The notes under the pieces are model-generated. The model worked only from the letters and a program-made list of their open reading frames with translations, made no database searches and was not told where the DNA came from. The position numbers were made by a program, and so were the translations under genes. A DNA stretch of 64,000 bases. It comes from Antedon bifida (taxonomy: Eukaryota > Echinodermata > Crinoidea > Comatulida > Antedonidae). Location of the stretch: NCBI GenBank assembly GCA_963402885.1, contig OY727097.1:28017401-28081400 (forward strand). Reading direction: 5' to 3'. Positions 47,001-56,695 of the stretch are shown piece by piece. Every line of letters begins with the position of its first letter. Position 1 is the first letter of the stretch.

Positions 47001-49599
47001 AATACTTTGTGGTTCAACAAAATCTGAATGAATATCATTTACAATGGAAATTATACCTATTTTATGGGCTATTTTATGACAGCGTCAAAAACTAGTAACT
47101 TGAGGCATCATGCCCAATTCTTTCCAGCACAACAAAATTAATATAAGAGTCATAGACACCATTCCAGTAAACCCATGTGATTCGGTTTGATGGAATATAT
47201 GGATATAAAACATGAAAGCCACGTAAAATGTTAAGAGACCTGCTGTTATCAGAGAATTTAATGACGTTGTTATCATTGCTGGTATCTTGCGTTGACATCA
47301 CCATCTTGAATAAAGACTGATCTTTTTCTTCTCCATTAATTACCATCTTACCCTTGAAAAACCAATGACGACTATGCTCACTAGAAAGAAAACAGAAAGC
47401 AAGAGAAAAACATTTTTAGGAATATTTTCTTGAATTTCCAAATACAGTCATGAACGCTGAGAAATTTTGCATAGGTAAAAAGAATTTAAGCAAAGAATGA
47501 TCTATGTCTTTCCCATGATTAAAGATATTATTTTACCTTATTTTATGCTAGGACAATGTCACAATGGTTTTTCACCTGTTTTTTTTTTTTTTTTTGACTG
47601 TTTTACTTCATCATTTCGATTTAGCTATTTTGCCTATTCTATTTATATCTCATCACTGACATACTCACAGCATTGCAATATTTTCAATAATTTAGGTTTA
47701 TGTATATTAAATAAAGATATATTACTTTTACAAGACACTCAAGAATGTAAATAAATATTCACGACCATCATTCCCAGATGGTAAAACTTCATGCGATTAA
47801 AACTAAAGTGCTTTGTACCTGTTAGACTGAGCCAAGTCAAAGAGTTCAACGCTTGTTGGATTACGTTTAACCTTGTCAATAAACATGTTGGTGTAAAAGT
47901 CTAGATCCCACGCATCAAAGGCAAGTCCTGCAATAAAAATTAATACAAAATGTTTAAAATGAAATATTAATAATAGAAATCTTCATTACCCATTCATTGG
48001 TCATGACAATTCACTTTATACATGCAATAACAATGAATTCATAAATGAACAATTTATGCGCAGACAGATTAAATAATTACTGTACAGTATATCCTCGAGT
48101 ATAAACCCACTTCGGGTCTACTCCCACCCCCTACTTTATGTCTAATTTCACAAACAGGCATATCCCTGGGTATAGTCCAAGTATTGGCTTTTGGTCTGGA
48201 TGTAGACCTCTCTCTATCTAGGTCAGATGAGTTTTTACAAGAAATGCATACCAATCATTTTTTTCATGAATCAGGTTTTCCCGGGTATAGTCCACCTACC
48301 CCGCAAAGTTTCATGTTCTCGGGGGTGGGATTATGCCAGAGGATATGCAGAAAATCATACAGTAATACTGACTGGTTACTGGAATACATTTAAAAGAATA
48401 GAAAATCATGCTGGACTTTCAGGTAATGTAATCTTAATAGTGTAATGGTGTACAGTATCAAAACAAAGTAAAAGCTAAGTTAATACATAGATACAAGATG
48501 CAATAGGATTCACAAAATACAGGAGTTTAACAAAGGTCAGAGTTCATCTATACTTGAGAAACGTGATTCACAAAAACATAAAGAGTGTTACAATCACCTA
48601 ATTCTTTGTTTGCCTTTTCCAGAGCGACTTTCCCTTCACCTACAACATTAATTTCAAAGACTTCTTCTGGTTTAGCTTTAATTTCAAAGCTGCTGATTGG
48701 TTCATGGTAGCGACATTCCGTCATACGATCATGAAGTACGGCTACCAGTAGTTTCTCTTCTTCGGGACTGATAGACGCACGAATGCCATACTCGTCGGCT
48801 ACGTTTATAAGATAGCGAATGGAACGCTCAATACGAGTCACATTGTTGATTCCAGCCGATTGGCAGATTGAGACAGCATTTGTTGACCAGGCCGTAGAGA
48901 AGTTCAACCTGTGTGTATAAAAATTCAATTTATTATTTCATATACAGTAGAGTACATCAGCCATGCATTTTTATGCCCACCTTTCTTGAACACAAACTTT
49001 GGAAGTTGACATTGCAAATGACAGTGGATTAGCTTTATTCTTAATTAAATTAATTTATGCCTATTACCTTATTGAACAAAACAAACTATGACTTTTACTT
49101 TTTCAGATATTACCTACTGAATAACATACAGTATTACTTATTACTTATTCTCAAACCAACACTAACACTGTATGACTAAACGAGAAGGTTAATTAAAACA
49201 TTTTCTAACCTAGGCCCAATTTCAATCAGAAGTCCATCAGGTTCTTGATCATCTTCAACTACGATTGACTTGGTCAGCAGGCTAAATTCTTCAAAAGGGG
49301 TACCCAAGATCCATTGTATTTTCTTCTGTTCTTCACCACTCAGGCAATCTATGAAAATAATATACAGTTTATGTTTTCAAAATAATATTAGTTGGTTGGG
49401 CAAATTGGGTTTTTTTTCAAATTAAGAAGCCTAAAAAGGAAGATTACCTACCTCCGTTTACTGCCACATTAAAACAAATTTCTGTTTTTAAATCTTGTAA
49501 TTTAGAACTTTCCAACTGCTTGGCTAATTTCTTCCACAAAACATTTGAAGCCCCTGGGAGTAATGCTGGACTTTTATAAAAGCGAGTAATGATAGTCAT
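41084..49599 (-). CDS. PFAS: Phosphoribosylformylglycinamidine synthase (FGAM synthase)
   Basis: PFAS converts FGAR, glutamine and ATP to FGAM, step 4 of purine synthesis, in the cytosol. Twenty-one coding exons join in phase: 49599-49452, 49348-49210, 48908-48598, 47927-47819, 47380-47240, 46798-46545, 46263-46003, 45820-45590, 45446-45223, 45078-44947, 44710-44579, 44488-44077, 43876-43793, 43683-43528, 43262-43149, 42999-42848, 42735-42513, 42383-42177, 42023-41865, 41701-41546 and 41406-41084. The product has 1355 residues (human 1338). Landmarks are [63 protein letters not shown] and AGHDISDGG. They are followed by a glutamine amidotransferase domain with nucleophile Cys in GVCNGCQL (about residue 1175) and the His/Glu pair in MPHPE (about 1313). 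The full order of the eukaryotic fused enzyme is intact. The start ATG lies 3 nt after a splice acceptor, so the 5' leader is in a separate exon. The donor after 47240 (GTCTCT) is weak. Confidence 0.97.
43306..43460. mobile_element. Foldback MITE (AAGCTCTGTCTACACTATCAAAC family), copy 4
   Basis: The ends are AAAGCTCTGTCTACGCTATC and the inverse GATAGTGTAGACAGAGTTTT. The body has ATGATGTCATATCACTACCA twice-repeated ATATCACTACCATATTT. It lies in the PFAS intron between exons 43683-43528 and 43262-43149. Confidence 0.88.
44820..44885 (-). mobile_element. tRNA-like SINE fragment in a PFAS intron
   Basis: On the minus strand GCTCCAGTGGTGTGATGG, then GGGTTCGATTCTC (a near-perfect B box) lie about 30 bp apart, the spacing of tRNA promoters. 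No acceptor stem was found, so it looks like a SINE head or tRNA relic. It sits between PFAS exons 45078-44947 and 44710-44579. Confidence 0.5.
46833..46996. mobile_element. Foldback MITE (AAGCTCTGTCTACACTATCAAAC family), copy 5
   Basis: The ends TTAAAGCTCTGTCTACACTA and the inverse TATAGACAGAGCTTTA bracket the family body ATATGGTAGTGATATGACAT. It is in the PFAS intron between exons 47380-47240 and 46798-46545. Copies 2 and 5 are the most complete. Confidence 0.88.
48081..48400. repeat. Possible dispersed repeat in a PFAS intron
   Basis: This stretch is richer in C and G than its surroundings. It contains TATCCTCGAGTATAAACCC and CCCGGGTATAGTCCACC, with several GGGTATAGTCCA-like motifs (about 48171, 48281). 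It lies between PFAS exons 48908-48598 and 47927-47819. It has the look of a transposon fragment but I cannot define its ends. Confidence 0.3.
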
Positions 49600-49931
49600 A
49601 TTCTTTAAAAAAAATAAATTATTAGATCTATATTAATTATTATTTTATATATTATTATTCATGTTTAAACTATATGACTAAATTAATTTTATCCTAATAC
49701 AGTAGGCCTATAAGTATATTTAGATAGGCCTAGATCCATGGCTGATTAGATGATAGGCCTGGCCCTATTATATTTAATGTTCAATCATTTTTATTAGGCT
49801 ATTACTACTAGCTTCTTTCTATATGTATATAGGCTAGGCTATATTTATATGTAATAACTCGGGTTTTACGCCAAAAACCACGAGCCTACTTTTATTTAGT
49901 AGTAGGCCTAGGCCTAGGCCTAGGCGGCGCT

Positions 49932-50711
49932 ACTGCAGTTTCGCACCACACTGTTATATCTTCCATTTCTCACCTAATTTTTTTTCTCACACCCACATCA
50001 TACAATTTTGCCATTATGTAACATGTTCCCATGATTTAGCCACCGTTATATTACCTTTATCACAATAAAAAATGCCTTTCAAAACAGCTCCTTTTCCTCG
50101 AATACTTCATCGAACTGTGGCCATTTTAGAATCAGAAAATTGCCAGAAATCAATGTATGTTTTATTTTCTGTTTTTATTTTTAAACTGCAGAGTGTGGTT
50201 TTTATAAAGAACCAGCTGTACATATCAAAACGGCGACGATATGAGTCCATACATATAATATTTAATTTTTTTTTAAACAATTCAGTTTTTTAAAAATCAT
50301 AAACCATATTTAAATATTATTTGAATAATGAAATATTAATTTAACCTCTATTTCGACAGCCGAAAACATTTCTTGCCTTTCAAAACTAAATAGGCCTATT
50401 ATTATATATGTGTAATCGGATTTTATAACACTGCCCTCTATAGTTTCTACCAATTTTGGGGAAAATGAAGCATACATTCTGGCAGTTAAGTGATAAATAT
50501 AAGATGGCGAACATTTTTGCAGTGTGTTGACAGCGAGTTCAGTATCGTTTAAAATGTTTTGAAAAGTATTGTTATTAAAAAAAAATTACTTCGTAAGTGG
50601 TCGAATCGTATAAACATGTTACATAATATTATGTTGTGAGTGTGAAAAAGGAAAGTTTGGGTGAGAAATGGAAGATATAACAGTGTGGTGCGAAACTGCA
50701 GTAGCGCCGGC
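49932..50711. mobile_element. Non-autonomous DNA transposon, about 780 bp, long terminal inverted repeats
   Basis: The left end CGGCGCTACTGCAGTTTCGC continues ACCACACTGTTATATCTTCC and ATTTCTCACC. The right end is its reverse complement (to about 50711). Similarity continues inward (ATTATGTAACATGTT in both arms), giving arms of about 110 bp. Flanks read GCCTAGG on both sides, a possible 7-8 bp target duplication, but GGCCTA repeats around the insertion make this uncertain. The interior has only a short open frame (50072-50293) and no transposase. Confidence 0.8.
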
Positions 50712-50901
50712 CTAGGCGGCCTACATACATGATTCCCGCACTTCCATCGTTCATTTCATTCATTAATTAGGCCTAGGCCTACCCGAAATTGTGTGTGGCG
50801 CCTATCATTTTTTAGTCATCAGAAAGTGCACTAATAAAAAAACAGATACACAGTAAGTAATCAATATTTTAACACACAAACAAAAAATGAAACCAACTTA
50901 C

Positions 50902-50990
50902 AGTATGTTTAGAACGGGGCTAAGCTTTCAAAAAAATACTGTACTACTCTCTCCCGCGAGCGTAAACATTTATTTAATCCACATGTGTTC
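50902..50990 (-). other. PFAS: Candidate noncoding first exon of PFAS
   Basis: The coding start of PFAS follows an acceptor at 49603, so an upstream leader exon is needed. On the minus strand CTAAACATACT is followed by a good donor GTAAGTTGG at 50901. The exon start is a guess. A second candidate donor lies at 51470. Confidence 0.3.
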
Positions 50991-51470
50991 GGTACGGTCT
51001 GATGATTTTGAAGAGCGCCACCAATAATTTAGTAAGTGAGTCAAAGGGTTGATACGAAGAAATAAATGTCATTGAATGATATATCGCATAATAATAAAGT
51101 AATAATAATTATAATCGAATGAAGAAATGATACATTTATTCTATAATATCATTCGCAACAACAAAATTTACACAATCAATTGACTCATTTCAAATCATGA
51201 ACGACGCGAGTTGCGTAACCTTTCAAAGGTTGATTTGATTGACTAGGAGGCTCCAAATATCTACGAAATAATGTTATCCGAGATACAGAACAAAAATTTG
51301 TAAACCAATTGAATATTTTTTAATGACAGTAAATATGAAAATGTGTGTTTATTGGAGTGTGCATATCCATTCAACAGTATCGACTGTAAACAAACTATCT
51401 AAGGCCCAATTTCACTCGGCATCTAACTCTACTGACCAAAGCAAAAGTATAATGACTTAAATTCACTCAC

Positions 51471-51510
51471 CTGTGTGTTGTTTAGGCCGGATTACTATGT
51501 CTGCCGCCAT
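51471..51510 (-). other. Candidate minus-strand first exon with ATGGCGGCA start
   Basis: ATGGCGGCAGACATAG opens a 40-nt frame (MAADIVIRPKQHT) that ends at a strong donor CACAG|GTGAGTG. Joined to the PFAS acceptor at 49603 it would read out of the PFAS frame and stop soon. It is therefore either a leader with an upstream ORF, or the first exon of an unseen transcript, or chance. Confidence 0.25.
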
Positions 51511-52409
51511 GATAAATAGACCTAAACCAGAGAGTTGGTATAGCCGCCGGCTATAAAATCTTTGAAATAAACTCTTCTCCCCGAATGGATCGCCTCTTTT
51601 TTAAAGAAACAATTGAAAGTCCCGGTGATGGTATGTTGTGCACCGAATATTCAAATTAGTATTCTATGAACACAATATGATTGGCTGATCAGATTCCAAT
51701 TCTAAAAATAACCTCTCGTCTCTCTCATCTGAATGGTCGGGGTATCTTCTTCTTATTGACAGTGATTTATTGGCAGTTAGCGGGAGTAAGCCAGACTACT
51801 ACTATTAATCTGAAGGCGAAGTTCGTTTCTTTTACCGTTGCAATTTATTGTAGAAAAACTACAAGCGAAGGTATAACATGAGTATTTGTAAGAAAGTAAG
51901 CGCCTTTCGTTTGTTTGTTTGTTTGTTTTTGTTATAATTTGTAATTGAGCAATTTTAGTTTCGTTCCATATCTATTACGTTATCTATTACGTAATGACAA
52001 ACCACTGTTCGAATAGTCCATCGCTTGTGATTGATCGAATCACTTTGCGTTGCGTCGTAAGTGGGAACCAAGCTTAAGCTGTTTTGAATTCTAATTTCAA
52101 AAATCCAATAGTCATCTGTGAAGAATTGATAAGTAACACTATTATATAGGTTTACATCACGCATTTGTATTATATTTATTTTTTTCAGTTATTGAACAAT
52201 TTAAGTGTATGTTGTTTCATAGTTTGCTATTTATTACGGTCGACTGTGTCTATATAAAATGTTTAATTTGACAAAAGTTTGACAACTCTCAACGTGGAAA
52301 AAATGAAATCGGGAGTTCTTATAAAAGCATGTCCGAACAATAGAGGACGCTATAACGTTTTGAAAAATATACCAAACCATAGGAGGCGCTATGCATCAGT
52401 GATACTGAT

Positions 52410-52437
52410 AGCAAAGATAGTGTACACTATCTTTGCT
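52410..52437. repeat. Perfect 28-bp palindrome
   Basis: AGCAAAGATAGTGT is followed directly by its reverse complement ACACTATCTTTGCT, with no spacer. It could form a cruciform or be the remnant of a foldback element. It is in spacer DNA upstream of PFAS. Confidence 0.8.
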
Positions 52438-53662
52438 GATAGTACTGTATGTTTTCTATTCTCTAGAGCCTAGTACTGTATTAATAAATTAAAATTTGTT
52501 ATACATTAGCAGGAATTCATTTTTTGTTTATCCAAAATTATCGGGAGAAACTGCATTTTAGCAGGAGATGACAAAATATATAGAGTATGGGGAGATATCT
52601 GAAGACTTTCGCGATTTAATCAAATACAGTATTCATAATTACCGTTATATTAATGAAAGCAAGACAGATTCTGTTTCACTACCCTGAGATTGCATTTATT
52701 TTTATCAAAATTTACAGCCAATTCAGAAAGCTCAAGCATCTATTATTTCAGGAATAAAAAAAAAGAAAACTACAATTTTAAAAGTTTTGTAGTAAATGTG
52801 ACATCAATTAATGTACAGTCATGATGCAAATCGTACAGCAGTTTCCATTTTAATATAGTGTCTAAGTTTACAAATATTGTATAAAATATTGTACAGTATT
52901 AAGTGCTATGCTTGTATTAAAGGTTATATGTATGTAGGGGTCACAACACTGAAATACATAACACAATACAGTCACACACACAACTATTGCATATGACATC
53001 TATTGGCGACATTCTAAACATGTTATTTAATATCACACAATGTAGGTAAACATTTTCTAAAAGATTTTGTATATACTGTTCATACCATTATTAAAAAGCC
53101 ATATGACAACATAGTAAAAATGATAAAATATTTTGACATAGTGTTTAACACAGTAATTTAATTACATACTAATTAATGTTGAGATAAGAGAGATAATTAA
53201 TGCTGTAACAACACAATACCTGACATTTGTGTGTGCTTTAAAATGAAACAAAAGTTAAACATTTAAAAATATACTGGAAATCCAATTATGACAGTTAATA
53301 AAATTGATATTCTATATGATTAAGTATTTAGTGCGATTCATATTTTTAAAATTCTAAAGTCTTCAACAAAAATGTAATGTCAGCCTAGTAGCAACTCTAT
53401 GCCTGTATGTCATAGCATAGAAGTTTATCATGCGAAGTACACAATCTATGTTATTGTATTAATCTCTGCAACATTTTTAAAATGAGAGAGTCACAATAAA
53501 TTCTAAAAATCAAATCTAAATAGATTTCATAAATTATTTAACTTGCAATCCGGAAAAAAATAAATTCTGAACCGTTTTTGACTATTTTTGAAATAGCATA
53601 GCTGCATACAAAAGTGAATGATACTGTAGTCTTTCCCGCCTTAATTTTTTATTTTAAAATTT

Positions 53663-55723
53663 CTATTTGTGGTCTTTCTTGTGCTTTTTATGTTTGTGAT
53701 GATGTCCACTTTTTTCTTTCTTTCGTTTACGCTTTTCATGTTTCTCACCGCCGCTATCGCTTTGAATTATTTTGCGTTCTTTGGTTTCGTTATAATCAGC
53801 TGACTGTTGGTCCATTTTATCGCTTTCTTTTCTTTCATTCACTTCATCTTTTCTTTCATCCACTTTTTCCTTTCTTTCATCTATTTTTTCCTTTCTTTCA
53901 TCTATTTCCTCCTTTCCTTCATCCACTTTCTTTTTTCTTACAACTTCAGTTTCTACATCATTGTTTAACATATTTTTATTGTCAAAATTGTTGTCTTTTT
54001 CCCATATTTCTTCCTTTTCACTAATTTCCTTTGTTTCTCCATTTTTTTCATTCTTACTAACATGTTCATGTTTGCTTTTCTTTGCATTTTTACCTTGATT
54101 TTCCCCTAAATTGTCAATTCTTTCATCGCTCTCTGTTTTTGAACTGCGGTGCATCTTTTTTTTCTTTCGTTTAATTTTTTCCCCATCATCTCTTCCCTGT
54201 TTAGTCTTTTTATAATCCAATATTTCATTCTTCTCTATCCAAATATTTTTCGCAGTGGAATCTTTTTCTCCTTTCATCTTCTCAAAAGTTTCTTCTTTAT
54301 CATTTAAATTACAATCTTCCTTTTTCTTTTTTTGAGTACAATTCTTGTTTATTTCTGTTATTGCATCTAAATTAAGTTGTTTATTTCCCTCTTCAATGCC
54401 TTGCTTATTACTTTCTGGCAATGTCATCACTTCACAATCTTCTGAATTTTCTTTCTTCACATCAGACTTACTTGTATCTGGCAAAGGTATAGTAGCAAGG
54501 TCTATCTTATATGTTTCTTTATTTTTACTTTTGTGCGATTCCTCTGTCTCTTCAGCGTTTGATGACTTTCTTTTGTCATCAATTTTCCTGCTCGTTTCTT
54601 CAGTTTGTTTTCTATCAACTTTATGAGAACTTGTTTTTTGTCGGTGCTCATCCAAGGACGACTTGCTGGACAAACGTTTTCTTTCTCGTTCTGGTGATTT
54701 TCCTCTACTTCTATCTCTCCTGTCAAAGGAATTCTTTCTTTTGTCTTTTCTTTCTGGTGATTCTTTCCTTCTGTTGCGACTATTTGTTTCGTTTCTTGTG
54801 TCGTGTTCTGGGGAGTGTCTTCTTCGGGATTCATTTCTTCCTACTTCACTCAAATGAGGGCGGTCTTTCATAATGTGGTCCGGTGATGGCCTTCTTCCTG
54901 GGCGTTTTCTGTCTCTATCCAAATGTCTGTAATCTCGCAAGGTACTAACTAAAGTATTTGCTAAGAACGTCTTGTTGGCAGACCCAATGCCCTTATTCCT
55001 AAAAAAAAAGATTATTAATTATTTATTTCATAGAAATTGTAAAGCAATAAATGATTAGTAGACACAGGTTAAACAAACTTCAATATACAATTTCAAAATA
55101 CAGTACTGTACTATAACATAAAATACTAATTAACAACTTTAAAGATGAAGATTATCTTATATAAAATATTAATGTAATGATTGCATAGTAACTAATGTAA
55201 AACATATGTAATAATCATTAGACTAGAGTATTATATTAGTTATTTCCAAGTCCTATATTACAATTTATATTATACACATACCATCCCATTGCACCCATAG
55301 TATCAGCTCTTTCTTTGGCACGTTTAGTCTCCCGAAGAAGCTCCTCCATTGCCAACCTGCAAAAAAAAGAAAAATCATTTTTTTACCGTTGATTTGTACT
55401 TTCTATTATAAAAATTATATTTTATAATTTTATATTATCTTATTTTTATTTATCATCCATATTATATATTCCAGTTCTATTGTTCCCACCAGTCACTGTT
55501 CGTTAGCCAGCAGATCTAGGCCTAGACTAGAGATTAGACGAGACCTCCGCAGCAACCCTCCGCATAGACTGCATTAGCTAGTAATAGTAGGCTAGGCTAC
55601 CATCAAACCGCAAACTACGCTATTTGGGCCTAGCGTAGCCAGGAACGGACTGCCTAGCTAGCCGCTTCCAGGCGACAAACTATGAATACACAACACTACA
55701 AACCTTTCTATTTCGTCAGCCAT
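53663..55723 (-). CDS. Homologue of the human POLR1D isoform 2 protein, with long charged tail
   Basis: Three exons (55723-55704, 55356-55282, 54998-53663) encode 476 residues starting MADEIER. The first 60 or so residues carry EELLRETKRAKERAD, TMGAMGWNKG and ANKTFLANTLVSTL. These align closely with the start of the alternative product of the human POLR1D locus (isoform 2, roughly 120 residues), which is unrelated in sequence to the AC19 polymerase subunit. The rest is very rich in Lys, Glu, Arg and Asp, with a DERKEK-type repeat near residues 410-435 and a His/Lys-rich end (GHHHKHKKHKKDHK). This suggests a disordered nuclear protein. No AC19 coding exon was seen here, whereas in human the two products share the locus and first exon. 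The function is not established, so no symbol is given. Confidence 0.75.
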
Positions 55724-56695
55724 TGTATTGAGTCTAGTGAAAAGATAATATTATTATAATTTATATCCTAAAACATGATTTTATAATTATTTTTCTAGCG
55801 ACAACACGCGAAAAACGGCAAAAAATGAATCTCGAGCGAGTCCGCAGTGTAGTTCGGTTGTTCGTGCATGTAGCATTTTATAAACTCCACCAAAAATGGT
55901 TTTGAAAACTGGTGTCAGTATAGTACCAGAATGCTGCAGTACAATACAACATGTGATGCAGTTTTCAAATCCAGAATTTCATAAATTTGGCTTGAAATTT
56001 TCTTGATGCTTAAAAACACAAATAATATTTTGTTTGCAATAACAGTACTCACGTTTGGTACCAGCAGATGAAATATTGACATCTTTGGCAGTACCATGAT
56101 GGAGTATATTCCATGGCAGTATAATACAGTATTAATAAGACTCACAAATCATCAATTCCAAAAAATCTCATAAAAGACAACTTAAATCTCTATTTTTTAA
56201 TATTATTAAACATTACAAACAATAAACATACAGTATGGTGTACAGTGTTTTTCCAAAGTGCAAAATTTAGGTTGGTCTATATACATCATTTGGATATTAG
56301 CCTTAAGTTAATAACAACATTTTTAAAGCCAAATAAACGATGCTCAATCAAATGTTAAACTGTTACCTCGAAACAAAAGTTGCGATTCATATAGTTATTG
56401 CCACAGAGTGACAGCAGAATGTCTAGACACTACACATGTGAAATGGGTTGTGTTCGCACAAAGTGATTATACATACTACTACTGTACTACACATGTTAGT
56501 TGAATTTTCTGGAGGCAAACAAAATTGAAATGAACATTTCTTGGAGCTAACATTATGTGAAGATAGTACATGTCCACATTTTATGCAAAAATGCTGTTTT
56601 TATAAAACCACTACGCAGTTAGTATCACTTTCAGGCATCACTAACAATAAGATTTAAACATGAAGCGCTCTTTCAACAGTAAGAATTATTGCTAA
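55724..56695. other. Promoter of the POLR1D-like gene and 3' region of the THAP gene
   Basis: The two minus-strand genes are in tandem, about 970 bp apart. The half near 55724 is CpG-richer (for example GCGAGTCCGCAGTGTAGTTCGG at about 55836-55857, written here in two overlapping parts by position) and is the likely promoter. The other half is AT-rich and probably THAP 3' untranslated sequence. No other gene is seen. Confidence 0.5.

Larger units (their letters stand above)
49600..53662. other. PFAS upstream region and spacer to the POLR1D-like gene
   Basis: This 4-kb stretch has no recognised complete gene. It holds GGCCTA-rich sequence (about 49700-49930), a DNA transposon (49932-50711), two minus-strand donor sites that could end noncoding PFAS leader exons (50902 and 51471), a 28-bp palindrome (52410-52437), and AT-rich sequence that is probably the 3' untranslated region of the POLR1D-like gene (about 52700-53660). 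Confidence 0.6.

Noticed and set aside
51681..51881. Plus-strand frame starting MADQIPILK
   Set aside because: No similarity recognised, and it conflicts with the frame of the weak two-exon candidate in the same place.
53614..54024. Plus-strand Phe/Ser/His-rich frames opposite the POLR1D-like gene
   Set aside because: They are mirror images of the Lys/Glu-rich coding exon on the minus strand.
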